Counted from the first letter of the stretch, positions 22,573-36,007 are shown. The stretch is 64,000 bases of DNA from Epiperipatus broadwayi (GCA_028023455.1 JAQFVV010012397.1:872001-936000); one strand, 5' to 3'. The notes: generated by a model not told the origin, from the letters alone. Numbers and translations: made by a program.

Positions 22573-22587
22573 ATTTAATAATGTTTT
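22573..22587 (+). repeat. Right target-site duplication of foldback element 2
   Basis: ATTTAATAATGTTTT, identical to 22344-22358. Confidence 0.85.
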
Positions 22588-22930
22588 GTAAAAAGTTTAA
22601 TATAATGGCAAGATCATAAAACTAATCAATGTTCTTCAATTTGATGGATGTTATACTATAGAGACGATTATTATGAAATGACACCTTCTTTGGATTGGAC
22701 ATGTAATAATGCTAGATTTCTTAAAAGAGTGTTTTAGGGTGATCTTGAGAAAGGTTTTCATGGCAGAGATGGATCTCATTTATGTTATAAGAATTGCCTC
22801 TAGAGAAGTACAATGTTGACTGTTTCCATTGGTATGATATGATAGAGAGTAGAATACATCAAAGCTTCAATTTGACCTGATTTTGAAGTATTACACGAAA
22901 GTAAAGTTTGTTGCTGAAAAATTAAAAGTC

Positions 22931-25180
22931 AGCATTGCAAAATATCAAAATAGAAAATAAACCAATTGCAAAACTCATTTCTAAAGAAATTTGCCCTTTT
23001 TTTTTATCTTCTGGAATAGTCTTACTTGTTTACAAGTGATTGCTATATGCATACATACATTTAATAACTAGATATATGTGTGTAGTGAGAATAATGGCAA
23101 ACATAGTGAGCAAGTTTGGTATACAAGTCCTTTAGTTTTGCCTTCTTGCCTAAAGAGCTGGATTTAGGGCTTTTTATATTTATTTAGTTTTTATTCCATT
23201 TTCAAATCTTTTAAAAAAAAATTATTTTTTTTTGATACTTCCAAAATGTTATTTTTACCACACAATAATACTTTTAATCAGCAAGTGTTTTTACTTACAT
23301 TATTAATTATCAGTTACACATAAATAATGTCTTCTGACTAGTGTAAAAAAAAAAAAAATTAAAAACAAGAATAAAAAAGTTAAAAATAAATTTAAAAATA
23401 ACTTTACAAACTAATCATGAGCCATATATATATATTCATATACTGGTCTGAAAATTTGTTTGACAATTTGAAGTACTGCTTTTTATTCTGTAACATATGC
23501 AAAATTTCACACTTTTTTCAAATTGTAGCTCATTATTGCATTTTATCTTCAGCTATATCCTCCCAATGAAAGTAACTAAATCTTTTCAGAATGTCTTTGA
23601 TATAATTCTTAGAACATATTTGGGATTTACCTATGCAACAAAAATTATCCTTATGTTTAGTTTAAAATACTTTTTAAAAAGTCTGCTAATAACTTTTTCA
23701 TTAGATTCAAAATCATGACATTCAGAAAAATGAAGAACATACAAATTGGTTTTTTGATCTTGCTGTCATATTTTCAATAACTTAACAAAATATACTTAAG
23801 TTTCCCAGTGTCTTTATGCAACAATAAGATCCATTTCTTACTTTTATAAAATAAATTTAGTAAAATAATATCCTATATACAACTAATTTAATTTAATTGA
23901 AATAATTATATCTTTATGATAAAATACCATATCTTTTTTTTTAGTTTGTTAAATGCAGTACAGAATCTTGCTAGACCTTAATATCCCAAATCATTATTTA
24001 AACTAAAAAACTACTAAGATAATTATAATTAATTCCCATTCTCCAGCTGATAATCATCAAAGCTAAAAGTTGCTAAGGATTTTCCATTCGCTGATGACTG
24101 ATAGATAATGCATCTGAATTATTTGAACATAAATTATCAAATGAGTTATTATAGGCTTCAATCAAAATATTAAAAATATATATATATTTCATTTCCTTAT
24201 TTTCATTTTTGAAATATTATATTTTAAAAATTATATTTTATTCATAATTTAATAACAAAGCCTGCTAATGTAGTTTGCATTTCATTGGGGGTTTTTTTTT
24301 GGGAGGGGGAGTTTTTTTTTTTTTTTGCTAAATAATAAAATTTTTAGAATATATTGGGTGGTTTTTCTGCATAACAGTAAAAGATGTTTAACTGTGATTT
24401 CATCAAGCAGATTTTAAATAAAAAATAAACAGAAAATAAAATCAATGATTTTTAATTTTTTTTTTTTTTTTGATACTGTGTATTAAGACTATTAGGTTAA
24501 AGACTGTGAGACTAAAAAAATATAATGACTTTTGGGAGTATTTATACAAATTAAAATGTGCATTTTTTTTTTTTGAAAGTTTAAAGATCTTTGTACTGCA
24601 TTTATTATGTTATAACTCAAATTAAATTGAAAAGTGAACTAAGAGAAATCATAAAGGAGATACTGATCACTGGTTAAAAGAGCATGGATTTAAAAATTAA
24701 ATTGATAGTTCTAAAATATTCAGAAATAAAAATAAACCTGGTTCACTGAATCTAGTAACGTAAGTGTTTTGAATTGCCAAATGAAAAAAAAAAAAACAGT
24801 AAAATATAAGGAAAAATTATGAAACACAAACAATCAGAAATAATATTGCATTTTTTTTATTTGGACAGTCCAAAATACTATTAATAAATTATAAATACTT
24901 TCATTAGAAAATAAATCAATTTCATTAAATTTTCTATAAATAACAAAGCTCAAGTAAACAAAAACAGCCAATAAAGATATAAATGACTAGAAATGCCTCA
25001 AGTTTCATCTAAAAAAAAAAAAAAGCCAAATACTACTTTCATATAAATCCCATTGCAATATTAGAACTGAAATAAAAGCTGTATAAAGTGCAAACAATCG
25101 GTTAATATTTAATAATGATAAATAAATACCAATATAAAGTATGGGCATGATATTATCAAAATAGTATTTTTATAAGTTGA
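22931..25180. other. AT-rich sequence, no gene recognised
   Basis: No domain or splice-supported exon was recognised. A plus-strand 73-codon frame at 23497-23718 is hydrophobic and AT-driven and is not called as a gene. Confidence 0.45.
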
Positions 25181-25189
25181 AAATTTAGT

Positions 25190-26450
25190 TAGACATAATA
25201 TTGAATTTCATGATAGTAATATCAGATTTAATGAAAATAATGAAAAAATTTTACACTTTATAGGATTTTAAACTTTGGTTTTAAAATGGCACAAATATAC
25301 AATAAGATTAAAAAATAAAAATGCATACGTTTCATTATTTAAGGTGGAAAATTGAAAATGAAATTGTTAATTTAATGAGTAATAAATTAAGAGAAATAAT
25401 TAAGCACAAACTCAACTTGATTCTAACAAAGATATATAATATAGAACAACTAATGTTTATAAAACATATTAGGATAATTACAAAAGAAAGAAAACAAACA
25501 TTTTCCAGATTTTGTATCTGTTATTTAAAAAAATACTGGTTTTATCTTAAGCAAAAAATTACAAAACCAATTTAGTTTTAAAATTTGATTTAAAAATTGC
25601 TGAGGACAAGTTTATATAACAGAGATAACATGATTAGGAAAAAATAAAATGGATGTATAAGAATATTTATTTTAAAAAATCCAAAACTTTTCTTAATTAA
25701 ATGAACAACACATATCTGAAAATTACTTCACCAATGCTGATAGTAATGATATTGTTTGGAATATTTCATAAACTATATATTTTCTGGTTCCATCTAAAAG
25801 TAGAAAATCTTAATGAAATACTGAACACACTTGAATGTAAAAAAGATTATCAAACACACTGGTTATCTCAAATAAGTAGTTGTTAAGGTCAGTAGATTTA
25901 ATACAGATAAAAATAGTGATGTATTAAAATGATAAAACAAAAGAGCAATAAACAAAAAAATGACAATCTTTATCTAAAAATTAAATGAATTTTGAACATG
26001 TTTTTGGTACAAACTGTTAATTGATGGTAATGATATAAACAAAATTTTAAAATTCTATATATATTAATCTAGTTATTTATCTTTTAAAAGAATTAAAACT
26101 GTTTTTTATCAAGGTTTTATTAAAATTATCAAAATAGTTTTATAAAATCAAAATAAAAGAAAATTGCTTGTGAAATAAATAAAATTAACATTCCATTACA
26201 ATGAAACGAAATTAAAACACCAAAAAAAAATATTTTTATGATTATGAAGCTGAAGATTTATGTTCCAATAATTTTTAATCTTATTTCTTTAAAAATAATT
26301 TTTAATAATATGGTAGTATCAATTGAAGAAAGATTTAATAAACTGAATGTGTATCTGAATGTGTCAAGATTTCTGGTTTCTTCTATATTCCAGCACTGAA
26401 AACAATTAAAAACTTTTAAAATCCTAATGAAGATCATGATATAAATGCAA
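25190..26450 (+). pseudogene. Possible Penelope-like element relic (RT N-terminal region)
   Basis: The plus-strand phrase VLNFGFKMAQIYNKI near 25262-25310 resembles the VLNLGxKFAxTxxKIP segment at the start of Penelope-type RTs. The flanking sequence encodes lysine-rich, stop-riddled peptides. Only this segment supports the call, so the extent is a guess. Confidence 0.3.
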
Positions 26451-27300
26451 ATAATCTGAATAAAGAAATCTAAATATTTAGTTTTAAACGCTGCAAAAAT
26501 GTATGTTTCATAACACTTTTATAATATTTAAACATTATACATAAAATTTGTGATTCTTTTCAAACATTTGAGCAGCTTTCAAAATTTTATAAACAAATCC
26601 TATTAATAAAAAAAAGCTTTTCTAAGTTAAAATTAATTTTAAAAAGCTACTTAATGACAACATCTTAAAATTTCACTTTATTTTTATCAAGCATGAATTA
26701 TGAAAAGGCTATATTTTAAAAACTTAATTATCAATTTTACAGAAATAAGAAAAAGGAAATATATTTTATTATGTGCATTTTTATTATATTATCCTATGAT
26801 AGTCATATTATTTTTGATATTTTATCAAATTTAATATTTTAATATTTTATTGAATTTTAATTACTTTATTTTAAAAAATAAGTTTATTTATATATACAAT
26901 TACAAATTTATATCTAACAATTGTTAAAAAAAGATATAACTATTATATATTTTTATAAGGTTATAACAAAATTTATTTAGTATCTAATGTGATCATTTTG
27001 TCCTCAATTCCTATGCAGATTATTACTAAAATAGATATTGAAAATATCATACCAGGCACAATTTTGCTATTGACTTTAGTACTTTGTTATTTCTTTCGTG
27101 CTAATCAATATTATTGATAATAGAACATAGTTATGTATAATTACATGATATATTATTGTGTAATATCTGTACCATTTTAATCTCATTTTATATGTACAAT
27201 TTGTCATTATTTATTATTCTTTCACAATTGATTGATAATAATATTGATATATTTAGATAATTATTATATTCTTTTAATTTCCATGTGGATGAATAGTCTC
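26451..27300. other. AT-rich sequence
   Basis: Nothing recognisable. Confidence 0.5.
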
Positions 27301-27303
27301 TAG

Positions 27304-28000
27304 TCATTTAGTCAAATTAATAAAATTTCTCTTAATAATCCAAGAATTTGCTAACCGTCTTTCATCTTTTATAAATAATTTAGATGAGTTTCTTACTGTG
27401 AAAAATAAGGCTTGTTCTATTATTAAAATATATGCATAAAATTTCAATCTGCAAAAATCTCTTCTCAGCAATGATTTTATATGTAAGTTCAAATAATCAT
27501 TTGTAATGTATGTTGAGAAAGAATACCATTGGAAATGCCCCATAAATTATCATAACCATCAGACAAGCTGAATCAACATTTTATCAAATACTCAATGAAA
27601 GCCTAAGAATCAAGATCATGTCATTTATGCATTGGTGAATAAATTATAAATGTACCATCAGTATATCTTATACCTGTACTATTAGATGCCTTAATTTAGT
27701 CTACTATATCCAGATTAACTGAATTTCCATTTTATTTGAAAGAAATCTCAGCATTTTGAATATCAAAGTAAAGCAATATTAAAGATGAGATCCTGAAATA
27801 TTCATAATAATGATGCTCCATTGATAAATTGACAGAATGCTTTTAGTTCTATACCATATCAAATCTATTTCCCTTAAAGAGGGCTTTAATGTTTTGCATG
27901 TCACTAATACAAACAGTAATGGCCAAGGATTAGCATTTACATGCAATGTCCATTATAGTTATATTAAATAAAGTATAACATCATAGTGCATAGAATACTA
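27304..28000 (-). pseudogene. Penelope-like element RT relic
   Basis: Minus-strand fragments in several frames: LYFDIQNAEISFK, then IRYTDGTFIIYSP (about 27630-27675). The latter matches the Penelope RT active-site region RYVDDTFIIW, with DD changed to DG. A 79-codon frame at 27543-27304 follows, containing SLLRRDFC and FIKDERRLANSW, which may belong to the same element. Stops occur throughout, so it is an inactive relic. Confidence 0.5.
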
Positions 28001-30600
28001 TCATCCTCATAATAATAAAGATTATTGATTATTATCCTAAAATTACTCTGAAAATAATTAAATGTTAATATACTGCAACAGTTGTTTTTTTTTTTTTTGT
28101 AAACTTAGCTGATTTTTATTAAAGATTTACACTATATGTCAAAAACCTTGGAAGAACTAAAAAAAATTGGCAGGGCATTTATCTATTAGAATCTATCATT
28201 ATGAAGATATAATATAATAAATAAGACAATCAATTGTGAGATTTTATATATTCATGCTTCAATAATAGTGCATTAGTTAATCCTTATGCTGTAATCATAT
28301 CTTAAACACAGACTGATGTAGATATATTTCGCCTAAGAACTGTTATAAAACTAGGCACATAATCAACAATCTTTGAACATAATGAATCTAATATATACTG
28401 CAAACAATGGCAAAAATTGAAACACATCACATGCAATTGTTTAATCATTAGACAGGGATAAAATGATTTAGTATATAATGATCAATATTTCTATGATGTA
28501 TATGCATTCTTAATATGGCAAAATGTACTTTGAATTATGTAAAGGAAACACATATGTAAATGTGAATAGATACTTTTTAAAGAAAAAATGTCTAGCAATG
28601 CAATTAAGATATCTATTTAGTTTTACCACAGGTCTCACAAACACTAACAGTGGCAGTACAGTTTGATTTAAAAAATATATAAAAAAGGCTAATAAAAACA
28701 AAATACACTCAAAATCTATATGCTTCTATAATAATGAGATGTGAAATGCTTTTACCAACTTACCATCAATTAAAGTTTTATCAAGATGAAAAAAAAAAGC
28801 CTCACTGAAATTATATTCTCTGACATGACTTAGTATTTGTTATTCCTTTTGTATCAGAATTCTATGTAAAACTTTTAAATTGTGAAGATAAGCATTTGTG
28901 AAAATGGAGGAGCATTTTATTGATTAAATTGTTTGAAGATAGTTGCTTTATTTTAGAAAAATCTTAATTTTTCAGAAATCTGTAAGCTCATAAAAATGTG
29001 TATATGTTAATTGCAGTCTGAACTCTTGAGTTTTTTAAAAATGTATATTAACTGTTTCAAAATTTCATGGCCGAATTGCTTATTTATAGTTTGTTTTTTT
29101 AATGCTACATATTATCTTTTAGCATATAAATTTGAAATTTCTTCTAAAAAAAAAATTGTTTTATAATTTTTGGTATAGCATTATTAAGTAAATAACTTGT
29201 ATTATTTACAGTGTAATAATATTCCGATTATTTATTCCTTCCCACACATTATTTTTATGACTAGTTTTACCATTCATTAATAAACTAAGTATAATTATTA
29301 TAAATTTACCTTTAAAATTTATCTTCTACTCTAATATCTTTGACAAAGCATATTATCATAAAAAGTTAGTCAACAAGTTACTAATTATTAGTCATTCATT
29401 AGACTAGAGATTGTAAATTGTTTTTGTTTTTTTTTCAATGAATATAAGAAAAATAACATGCGCCACACACATCGCGATGAGAAAAAACACATTAAAAAAA
29501 AAATAAAATTGTTTCGGGCGTAATAGTCATTCAATATTTAATTGGAAGATATTGTGATAAATATTTTCTTCCCCAATCTGAAATTCAAAATTTTAAACTT
29601 TTTTTTAACAACAAAAAGGAAAGAAAAATATATTTTATTTTTTCATTTAAAACAAAATCAGATTTTATATTTAATACGGAAATTCAGAGGTTGCTTGTAA
29701 CTTTAAAAAAGTCATTGAATTTATAAAACTATTCAGATTATGTACTCTATGAGAATGCAAAAAGTGAATACTGAATGAAATAAAAAAAATATTGATCCTT
29801 TTTATTTTTTTAATGGCTTTTGAAAATATCATGGACAATAAGAAAACGAATAAGTGATACTTTGGTCGTGGTTAGTTAGATCTGAAATGTTCATTTAAAA
29901 TATAAATAACCAGGTTAAAATCGACTACTTTGATTGTTATCATCAGTTCCACATTCTGTAAGCTTTTCTGACTTGCTCTGCTTTTCAAAACGTCATATTT
30001 CTTTTTCAAAATTGTAAATCTTTTTTTTGTTGTTGTTATTCTTTTGGCATAACTTAGCAGTTTTTTCAAATCCTTGCCTTTAAATACATGCACGATTCCG
30101 TTTCTTACAACATTTTCAAAGAAAACTTTTTTTTTTTAATATTTATCATATTTTTTATCTTTTCAATCCCCCCCCCCCCATTCTTTTTCAAAATCATATT
30201 ATTAAACACTCTATTATTTTGTCCTCTCTTTTAATATTTTCTCAAATCTAATTTCAACAACTCAGAATAATCTATACTTATTAAAGATTTCTTTAGCTTT
30301 TACAATTCCTATTTGTTTTTGTTTTTTATTGTTGTTTCTATCATTAGTTATTCAATTTCTCTATTATTTAAAAGAATTACTTTGTTCTATAACTTCCTAT
30401 TTAACTCAAATCTTCATAATGTTTTACTGAGTTCATTCTTACAATTTTTAAGTATAAAACATCTTATGATCACCTACCTACTCTGGGAATATTGGATGAA
30501 TAGGTACTAGATAGAAATTTTATGCAGACATCTTCTTGCATCCATTAATAATAATTAAGTCTTGTACTAGGTGGCGCTATTGTATGGAGTATTATCTGGG
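28001..30600. other. AT-rich, probable first intron of gene A
   Basis: No exon was recognised. A block at about 30470-30560 is repeated in inverse orientation at about 60375-60455, sharing ATATTGGATGA, ACTAGATAGA and TTGCATCCATTAAT. It is therefore a dispersed repeat. A poly-C run lies at 30170-30179. Confidence 0.45.
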
Positions 30601-30604
30601 TCTT

Positions 30605-31940
30605 TTTTTTTGCAGATGATATCTTTTTATGTGCAGAAAGAAGAGAAGATATGGATATTATGTTGAGGACATGTGCAAGGGTGGGTAAAGAGATGGGATT
30701 AAATTTAGTAAAGAAAAATCAAATATAATGATGGTTAATACTGGGGAAAGAGAGGATGTAGTTTTTTTTATTGGGGGATATAAAGTTAAGTGTGGTGGAT
30801 AGATATAGGTATTTGGGAATCATCTTATGTAATCAGGAAAATTGCTTGGTTGAATGGGAGAAAAAATTGGTAAATGAAGCAAAGAAAAGAAAAGGTTTGG
30901 TAAAGAAACTAACAGTATTTTCATATAATAAATATGTTGTAGCTAGAATTGTATGGAAGGGAGTTGCAGTAGCAGGGTTAACATATGGCAATGATGCATT
31001 ATGTGTTAGTAAAAGGATTTTAGATTATTTAGAGAAAGTACAAAGGGAAGTAGGAAGACATGCATTAGATGCAGAGATGTGGACAGCAAAGGAGGCAATT
31101 CAAGGAGAAATGGGATGGTCAAGTTTCTATATGAGAGATGCAAAAAGTAAAATGAAAATGTTTGGTAGGTTGCAGTTTATGGATAGTAAGAGAATAGCCA
31201 AAATAGTGTTTAATTGGGTTATGAGTAAAGGGCAGGTAACAAGATGGGTGAGAAAGGAATGCGGTATGCAAAAGATTTGGATAAAGAATTTATATCGGTA
31301 TACTTGTATAAAAGGTGGGATGATTGTGTTAGGAGGATTGTTGAGTGTTATAGTGGTAAGGAATGGGATAAAAGAATAGAAGCATTAATAAAAAATAGGG
31401 AGTTGGAGAGATGGAGAAGTAGTATGGAGGGTAAGAAGAGTTTAAATATATATAGAAGTAAACGGAATATTGGAAGTGAGTTAATTTATGATAATAGTAA
31501 GGGAAGTAGTTTATTGTTTAAGGCTCGAACGGGATCTTTAGCAACAAGAGAATATACATGTAAATGGAAAACTATGGGTGATTTAGTGTGCAAATTGTGT
31601 AAGGAAGGTATAGAAAATATTAGGCATCTGTTGATTGAATGTAAATGCTTGAAAGCAGAAAGGGTACAGATAATGAAGTTATGGGAGAATAGGTATGAAC
31701 AAAGTGACAATACAGAAAGTGATTAGTAGTTTTTATGCTGAGTTTGCGAAAAGATAAGGGGGATTTAGATTTAAAGGCCATAGAGTTGACAAAGATTATG
31801 TTGTGGAAATGGGATGGGGCAGAATATGGGAAGACTTAGAGTGGGGAATGGAAAATAAAGTGGCTAACAGGTTTACCTGGGCATAGTTGTTGAGATATTC
31901 TTGACTTCATTTAAGGAGAAGCTAAATACATCACATTTAA
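30605..31940 (+). mobile_element. 5'-truncated LINE with RT active site and C-terminal zinc finger
   Basis: It begins at the RT active site (FADDIFLCAERRED, 30612-30655), has an early stop, then 202- and 160-codon overlapping frames (30771-31379, 31244-31726) that together cover the RT thumb (YRYLGIILC) and a long C-terminal region. The latter ends in a CCHC-type finger CKLCKEGIENIRHLLIEC. One frameshift lies near 31250. The 3' non-coding part ends with GAGAAGCTAAATACATCACAT near 31937. The same 3' end occurs in the fragment at 36066-36535, which defines the family. Clade uncertain. Confidence 0.85.
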
Positions 31941-31945
31941 ATATC

Positions 31946-32050
31946 TTTTTTTTTTCTTGTGTCATAGCATCAGCCGGGAAGTGATCCCGCTAACCCGGAA
32001 CAGCCGCTTGTAAAGCAGCTGTCGCTGACCTCTTGACCATCAATTGCTTG
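31946..32050 (-). mobile_element. tRNA-derived SINE, copy 1
   Basis: The minus strand has a tRNA-like head with A-box-like TGGTCAAGAGGTC, an anticodon-arm-like GCTGCTTTACAAGCGGC and B-box-like GGGATCACTTCCC. It then runs into the tail GGCTGATGCTATGACACAAG and a poly-A run (plus-strand T run from 31946). The shared tail links it to copies 2 and 3. It lies directly after the LINE 3' end. Confidence 0.7.
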
Positions 32051-32459
32051 ATAATTATTAAATTTGATGCAATTAATCTTCAAGTTTTCCTCATGTTATT
32101 TTCATCCATTTAAGAATTCTTACAAAATATTTATTAAATATAACAATATTGAAAACAATTTCTTTATGACATCACTGCTTGTGTCTATCTCTTTGATAAG
32201 AAGACCATTTAACCTTAATAATATGTATTTAATTCATGTACAAATTTATCAATAGATGTTTTTTCTTTCAATCTCTCCTTTTTTTTTTTTTCAAGATATT
32301 TATCAAAATAAACATTCATTCTTTATCTTTCTTTTTTTTTAATTAATAAAAGCTAATTTATTCTATATATCTTTCAACAATATAGTTCTTTCCATTCAAT
32401 TTGCATCTTGTATTATTCTGTTTTATCACTTTAAATTTTTTTTATGTAATATAGGGTAT
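32051..32459. other. AT-rich sequence
   Basis: Poly-T tracts, nothing recognisable. Confidence 0.5.
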
Positions 32460-32910
32460 ATGAGCACAGACTTTCAGATGACCCATCACTCTCCACTCTA
32501 TCTAATATCACTGATACACTCAAGCACATATATGCTGAAAAGATAAATAATCACCAATATACGTATTTCATGCTAAACCAGCAAACATCAGTTGGTCCAG
32601 ATTATCATCTCCCACACATATATACTATAAGTGCTCAGATATATATTAAGATAGACAATCTTCCTACTTTAATGGACAGGCTCCAATCTACTACACCCTC
32701 CAACTTTTCAACCATCCATCCAATTGAAAATCTGATGATGGAATGCTCAAAGGCCACCCTGAGGCCGAGATTCTTGTCACACCCATGTTGACCTAAAGTC
32801 AATCTGAACCCCACATGTACAGGACATAATCCATTTAATACATGTGCAAGGGTGGGCAGACATCTCTATAATGTAATATACACACAGGTATATAATAAGC
32901 CTGTTTTCAG
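32460..32910. repeat. Unidentified GC-richer block
   Basis: The block differs in composition from its flanks and holds a 73-codon plus frame (32570-32791) with no recognised motif. The phrase CATGTGCAAGGGTGGG near 32842 also occurs near 30669 in the LINE, which may be coincidence. It is most likely an uncharacterised dispersed repeat. Confidence 0.35.
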
Positions 32911-35092
32911 TTTTTTTTTTTATGTAAAAACATGTCTAATCTATTAAAAATATATAGAAAACTATTTTTTAATGAATTTTCATATTTCACTAAATTTGAT
33001 CTTTTTTGTTAGTGGAATTTTAACAGCTGTAATGAAATCCATTGGTCATTCTCCTAGGATGGACCTAGATCATAAATTACATTTCCATTTACAACCAATG
33101 CCTAACTGAAAGTTTTCATCTTAATGCTTTTTTAACTTTGTTTTCATCATTGTATGATTTTCTTCTTTATTTACCATAGCACAAATTTTATTTAAAAGGT
33201 TATAATCCTTCCTTACTAGAGCCTTGCATAATATTAAATTAGCAATGTTCAATTTATTGATTATTAGATAGCACAAATGTTTTCATTATTAATTATTTAC
33301 TCTTTTTATTTTACTATCTTCATTTCTGAGATATTGTTTTTCCTATCAAAACTTTTATTATTTTGCTAAAAATTAAATCAAAGGTGTCTTCTTCTTTGGG
33401 GGGGGGGGGGCAGGTGATTCTTCTATTTTTTTTTTTTTTACATTCACCTCCTCTCCCATCCCTTAATTATTACCTTCTAAAATTTTCTTGCATCCCAATT
33501 AAGAAATCAATCATCATTTGTGTCATTTCCGGTTTTTGAACTTTCAAGTACTAACCTATTTGATTATTTTTTGTTCATTTTAAACTGTACACATTTTTAT
33601 CATAAACAGAATTCATATTTTTTCCATCTTCTATAATTTTATTCATTACTTATCTACTGAGAGTTTTGTTTTTACTTTTTTTTTTATCATCTACTACTAT
33701 TTCTTTTTCAATAATTTCCATGATGTATCTAAATTTTCTAATTAGACTACTGTTATTTACATATATATATATTTTTGCTATTTGTTTCTTGTCTTAATTC
33801 TTTTTTTTTTTTTAAGATGATGTCAATTGTAACAATATGCAGCTTTATCAACTTCATGCCTTGTAATATTTTTCTGCTAAGCACATTTTTAATCAAAATA
33901 TACTTTAACTGAAATATATTCCTATCTCCTCACATTTTCCATTATAAATTCTCTTGTGATATTTAAACTATCTTCATTATCACCATGTTATACTATTAAC
34001 ATATCATACCATTTATGATTATTATATTATTCACATAAATTTATTATTCTTTCACCTGTCATCTTTCATTGTAACCCATAATTTCTTTTAATTTTATCAT
34101 CTCTTCCCTTAATAACACTTAATAATGTCAATATTAGTATTAGAATGAATTATTATGCCATTTATAAGTAAATATAATTATAATGTAGAAGAAAATGTTT
34201 GCATGGTATGCATTTGTAGCAACATTGCTATGCCATTTTAATTAAATATTCAGATGGTGATATATGTTTGTATGTAAGTGAAGGTTAGAGAAAGATAAAC
34301 CATAAATGTAAACAACGATTTATAGAATTAAACTCTGCTGGATCAGAACAATATTGTTTACTAAATAAGTTTTAGATTCAAATTAAATTAACAAAACTCG
34401 TTGCAATAGTATTTGGATTCTGGAAACAAGCTTTTTTCTCCATCATAAATATATGTAAAAAGTTAATCCCCCACTGATAAAAATCTGAGAAATATTTGAA
34501 TCCGATAAGGATGTCTATATTGAAATGCTTAGTATTAGTTAATGATAGACCAAGGAGAAATCAGTATCTGATAACAGGATGTTATTATTTCGTGCTAATT
34601 AGATAAGAGTTAATTCTGTGAAAATGATTAAATATAATTTTAACTTAATGAGATAGTGTTTATAGGACATTTAGTTTTCATATAGTAATGCTTGCACAAG
34701 AAATAAAGATTTTCCGTACTTCACTTTTCAGTTTAAACAAGTATATTTAGATCCTAACAGAAATTAAATAAGATTCAAAACAATAATAAATAAATAAATA
34801 CATTTATATGCAAATAAAAATATCATTTACTAGTTATTACAAAACAAATATTTAGATTTTTTTTAAAAAAAAAACTCTCCCGTTTTATTTTTAGTTGAAA
34901 TTCGTCTATCCTAAAATTCTTTTTTGCCTGAAATTTAAATTAAGAAACTATTTAATTTTCTCGAATTATATACTGACTAACGTTCCCAAAACGCAACCGT
35001 TTATCCGCTAAAGTTGGAGAAACTGCATTGTAATTGTAGTTTTTAAAAAGCATATTAAAAAAAAAAAAAAAAGCATATTTCATCAAACTTAC
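32911..35092. other. AT-rich, probable first intron of gene A
   Basis: It contains a poly-G run (about 33401-33412) and several poly-T tracts. No exon was recognised. Confidence 0.45.
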
Positions 35093-35150
35093 CTGCAAAG
35101 TTAAACTTGATTATTTGGAAAAAGATCAATAGCAATATTAACCGTTTCAT
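35093..35150 (-). CDS. Gene A first coding exon: signal peptide
   Basis: ATG at 35150 on the minus strand opens MKRLILLLIFFQIIKFNFA, a textbook secretory signal peptide with a basic n-region, leucine/isoleucine core and a small residue at the end. A consensus donor (GCAG/GTAAGT) follows at 35093, leaving one base of the next codon (phase 1). That is the phase needed by the downstream sushi and fucolectin-like exons on the same strand. It is therefore probably the start of a secreted or membrane protein built from those modules. An in-frame upstream ATG was not seen. The nearest recognised downstream exon is about 16 kb away, so assignment to the same gene is inference. Confidence 0.7.
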
Positions 35151-35744
35151 TAAAAATGTTTTAGCAATTGCCCGTTAATCATTTCTTTAGTATATCTAGC
35201 TATAATAAATAGATTGATTATTCTCGTGCTGCGTTAAAGTCTGAGTTTTATATTTAATAGCGTTTACTCTAGACGCCAACAAAAGATAAACACACACACA
35301 GTCGATTAAAATGTAATTGTTGATATATATAAATATCAACATCTCAAGATCGATTTAAAACATAATTATACATATTCTTTTAGACTTTTGTGTGTGTGTG
35401 TGTGTTTTCCAAGAGCGAATTTTAAAAACCACCGTTTTATACGCAGAACTTATTAACTTAAACCTAAATCTCATCTTCCACTGTGAGGAACTAAAAAAAA
35501 GTAGAGGGTTTATTGCATAAAGTTGATTTTTTTAAATAATATAATAGAATTTGTCCAGATATTTTTTTATTTAAATAATAATTGCTTAAACTGCTGTCGT
35601 ATTTACGATTTATTGCAAATGGTATTATAATTGCTTTCCACTTGTTATTCTATACCGCATTGATTTATTTACATAAATAAAATACCATATACACCTTACA
35701 TAAACTTTTCAATGTAATTTAATATAATATAATTTATTTTTCCT
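35151..35744. other. Upstream region of gene A
   Basis: AT-rich. A (GT)n tract lies at about 35390-35405. It is the likely 5' UTR/promoter side of gene A, but no promoter element can be called with confidence. Confidence 0.4.
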
Positions 35745-35915
35745 TGCAATAAAATAACAATAAAAGAAATATAAAAATAAAAGAAGCTATATTAATTAAA
35801 AATATTAAGGCACCTTTAATTAAGGATTTGGATTTAAAGATATTAATTTTATAAAAAAAAAAAAAATTATTCGTTAATAAGTATGTATAGGTTAATAAAA
35901 AACAGTTGCAGTCAA

Positions 35916-36007
35916 GCGTCGGTGACTTAGTGGTTAGTCTAGCTGCCTTCCAAGCAGCTGGCTCGTGTTCGCTTCCCGGTCAACGCATTTGACATATGAA
36001 ATAAAAA
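35916..36007 (+). mobile_element. tRNA-Gly-like SINE, copy 2
   Basis: The 72-nt head (35916-35987) is close to tRNA-Gly: GCGTCGG acceptor strand, A-box-like TGACTTAGTGGTTAG, perfect anticodon stem GCTGC/GCAGC around CTTCCAA (anticodon TCC) and B-box-like TGTTCGCTTCC. The acceptor helix has a C-A mismatch and the T stem is broken, so it is unlikely to be a working tRNA. A tail ATTTGACATATGAAATAAAAA follows, shared with copies 1 and 3. It sits inside Penelope copy A. Confidence 0.75.

Larger units (their letters stand above)
21300..22930 (+). mobile_element. Second LINE relic (RT domain), split by a foldback insertion
   Basis: Plus-strand fragments of a non-LTR reverse transcriptase in several frames: LKDACIVPIFKNK (about 21320-21358, RT start), GSQQGCVFCPIQF (21750-21795), QYANDCTIFA (21940-21970, where YADD would be expected, so the second Asp of the active site is lost), FKYLGSFIS (22110-22135), and after the insertion a C-terminal FGHV-type segment near 22695. 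Many stops and shifts show it is old. The insertion at 22359-22572 lies in its C-terminal region. Confidence 0.7.

Noticed and set aside
35916-35987. Functional tRNA-Gly(TCC) gene
   Set aside because: The acceptor stem has a C-A mismatch, the T stem is broken, and it carries the poly-A tail shared with two other SINE copies. It was called as a SINE head.
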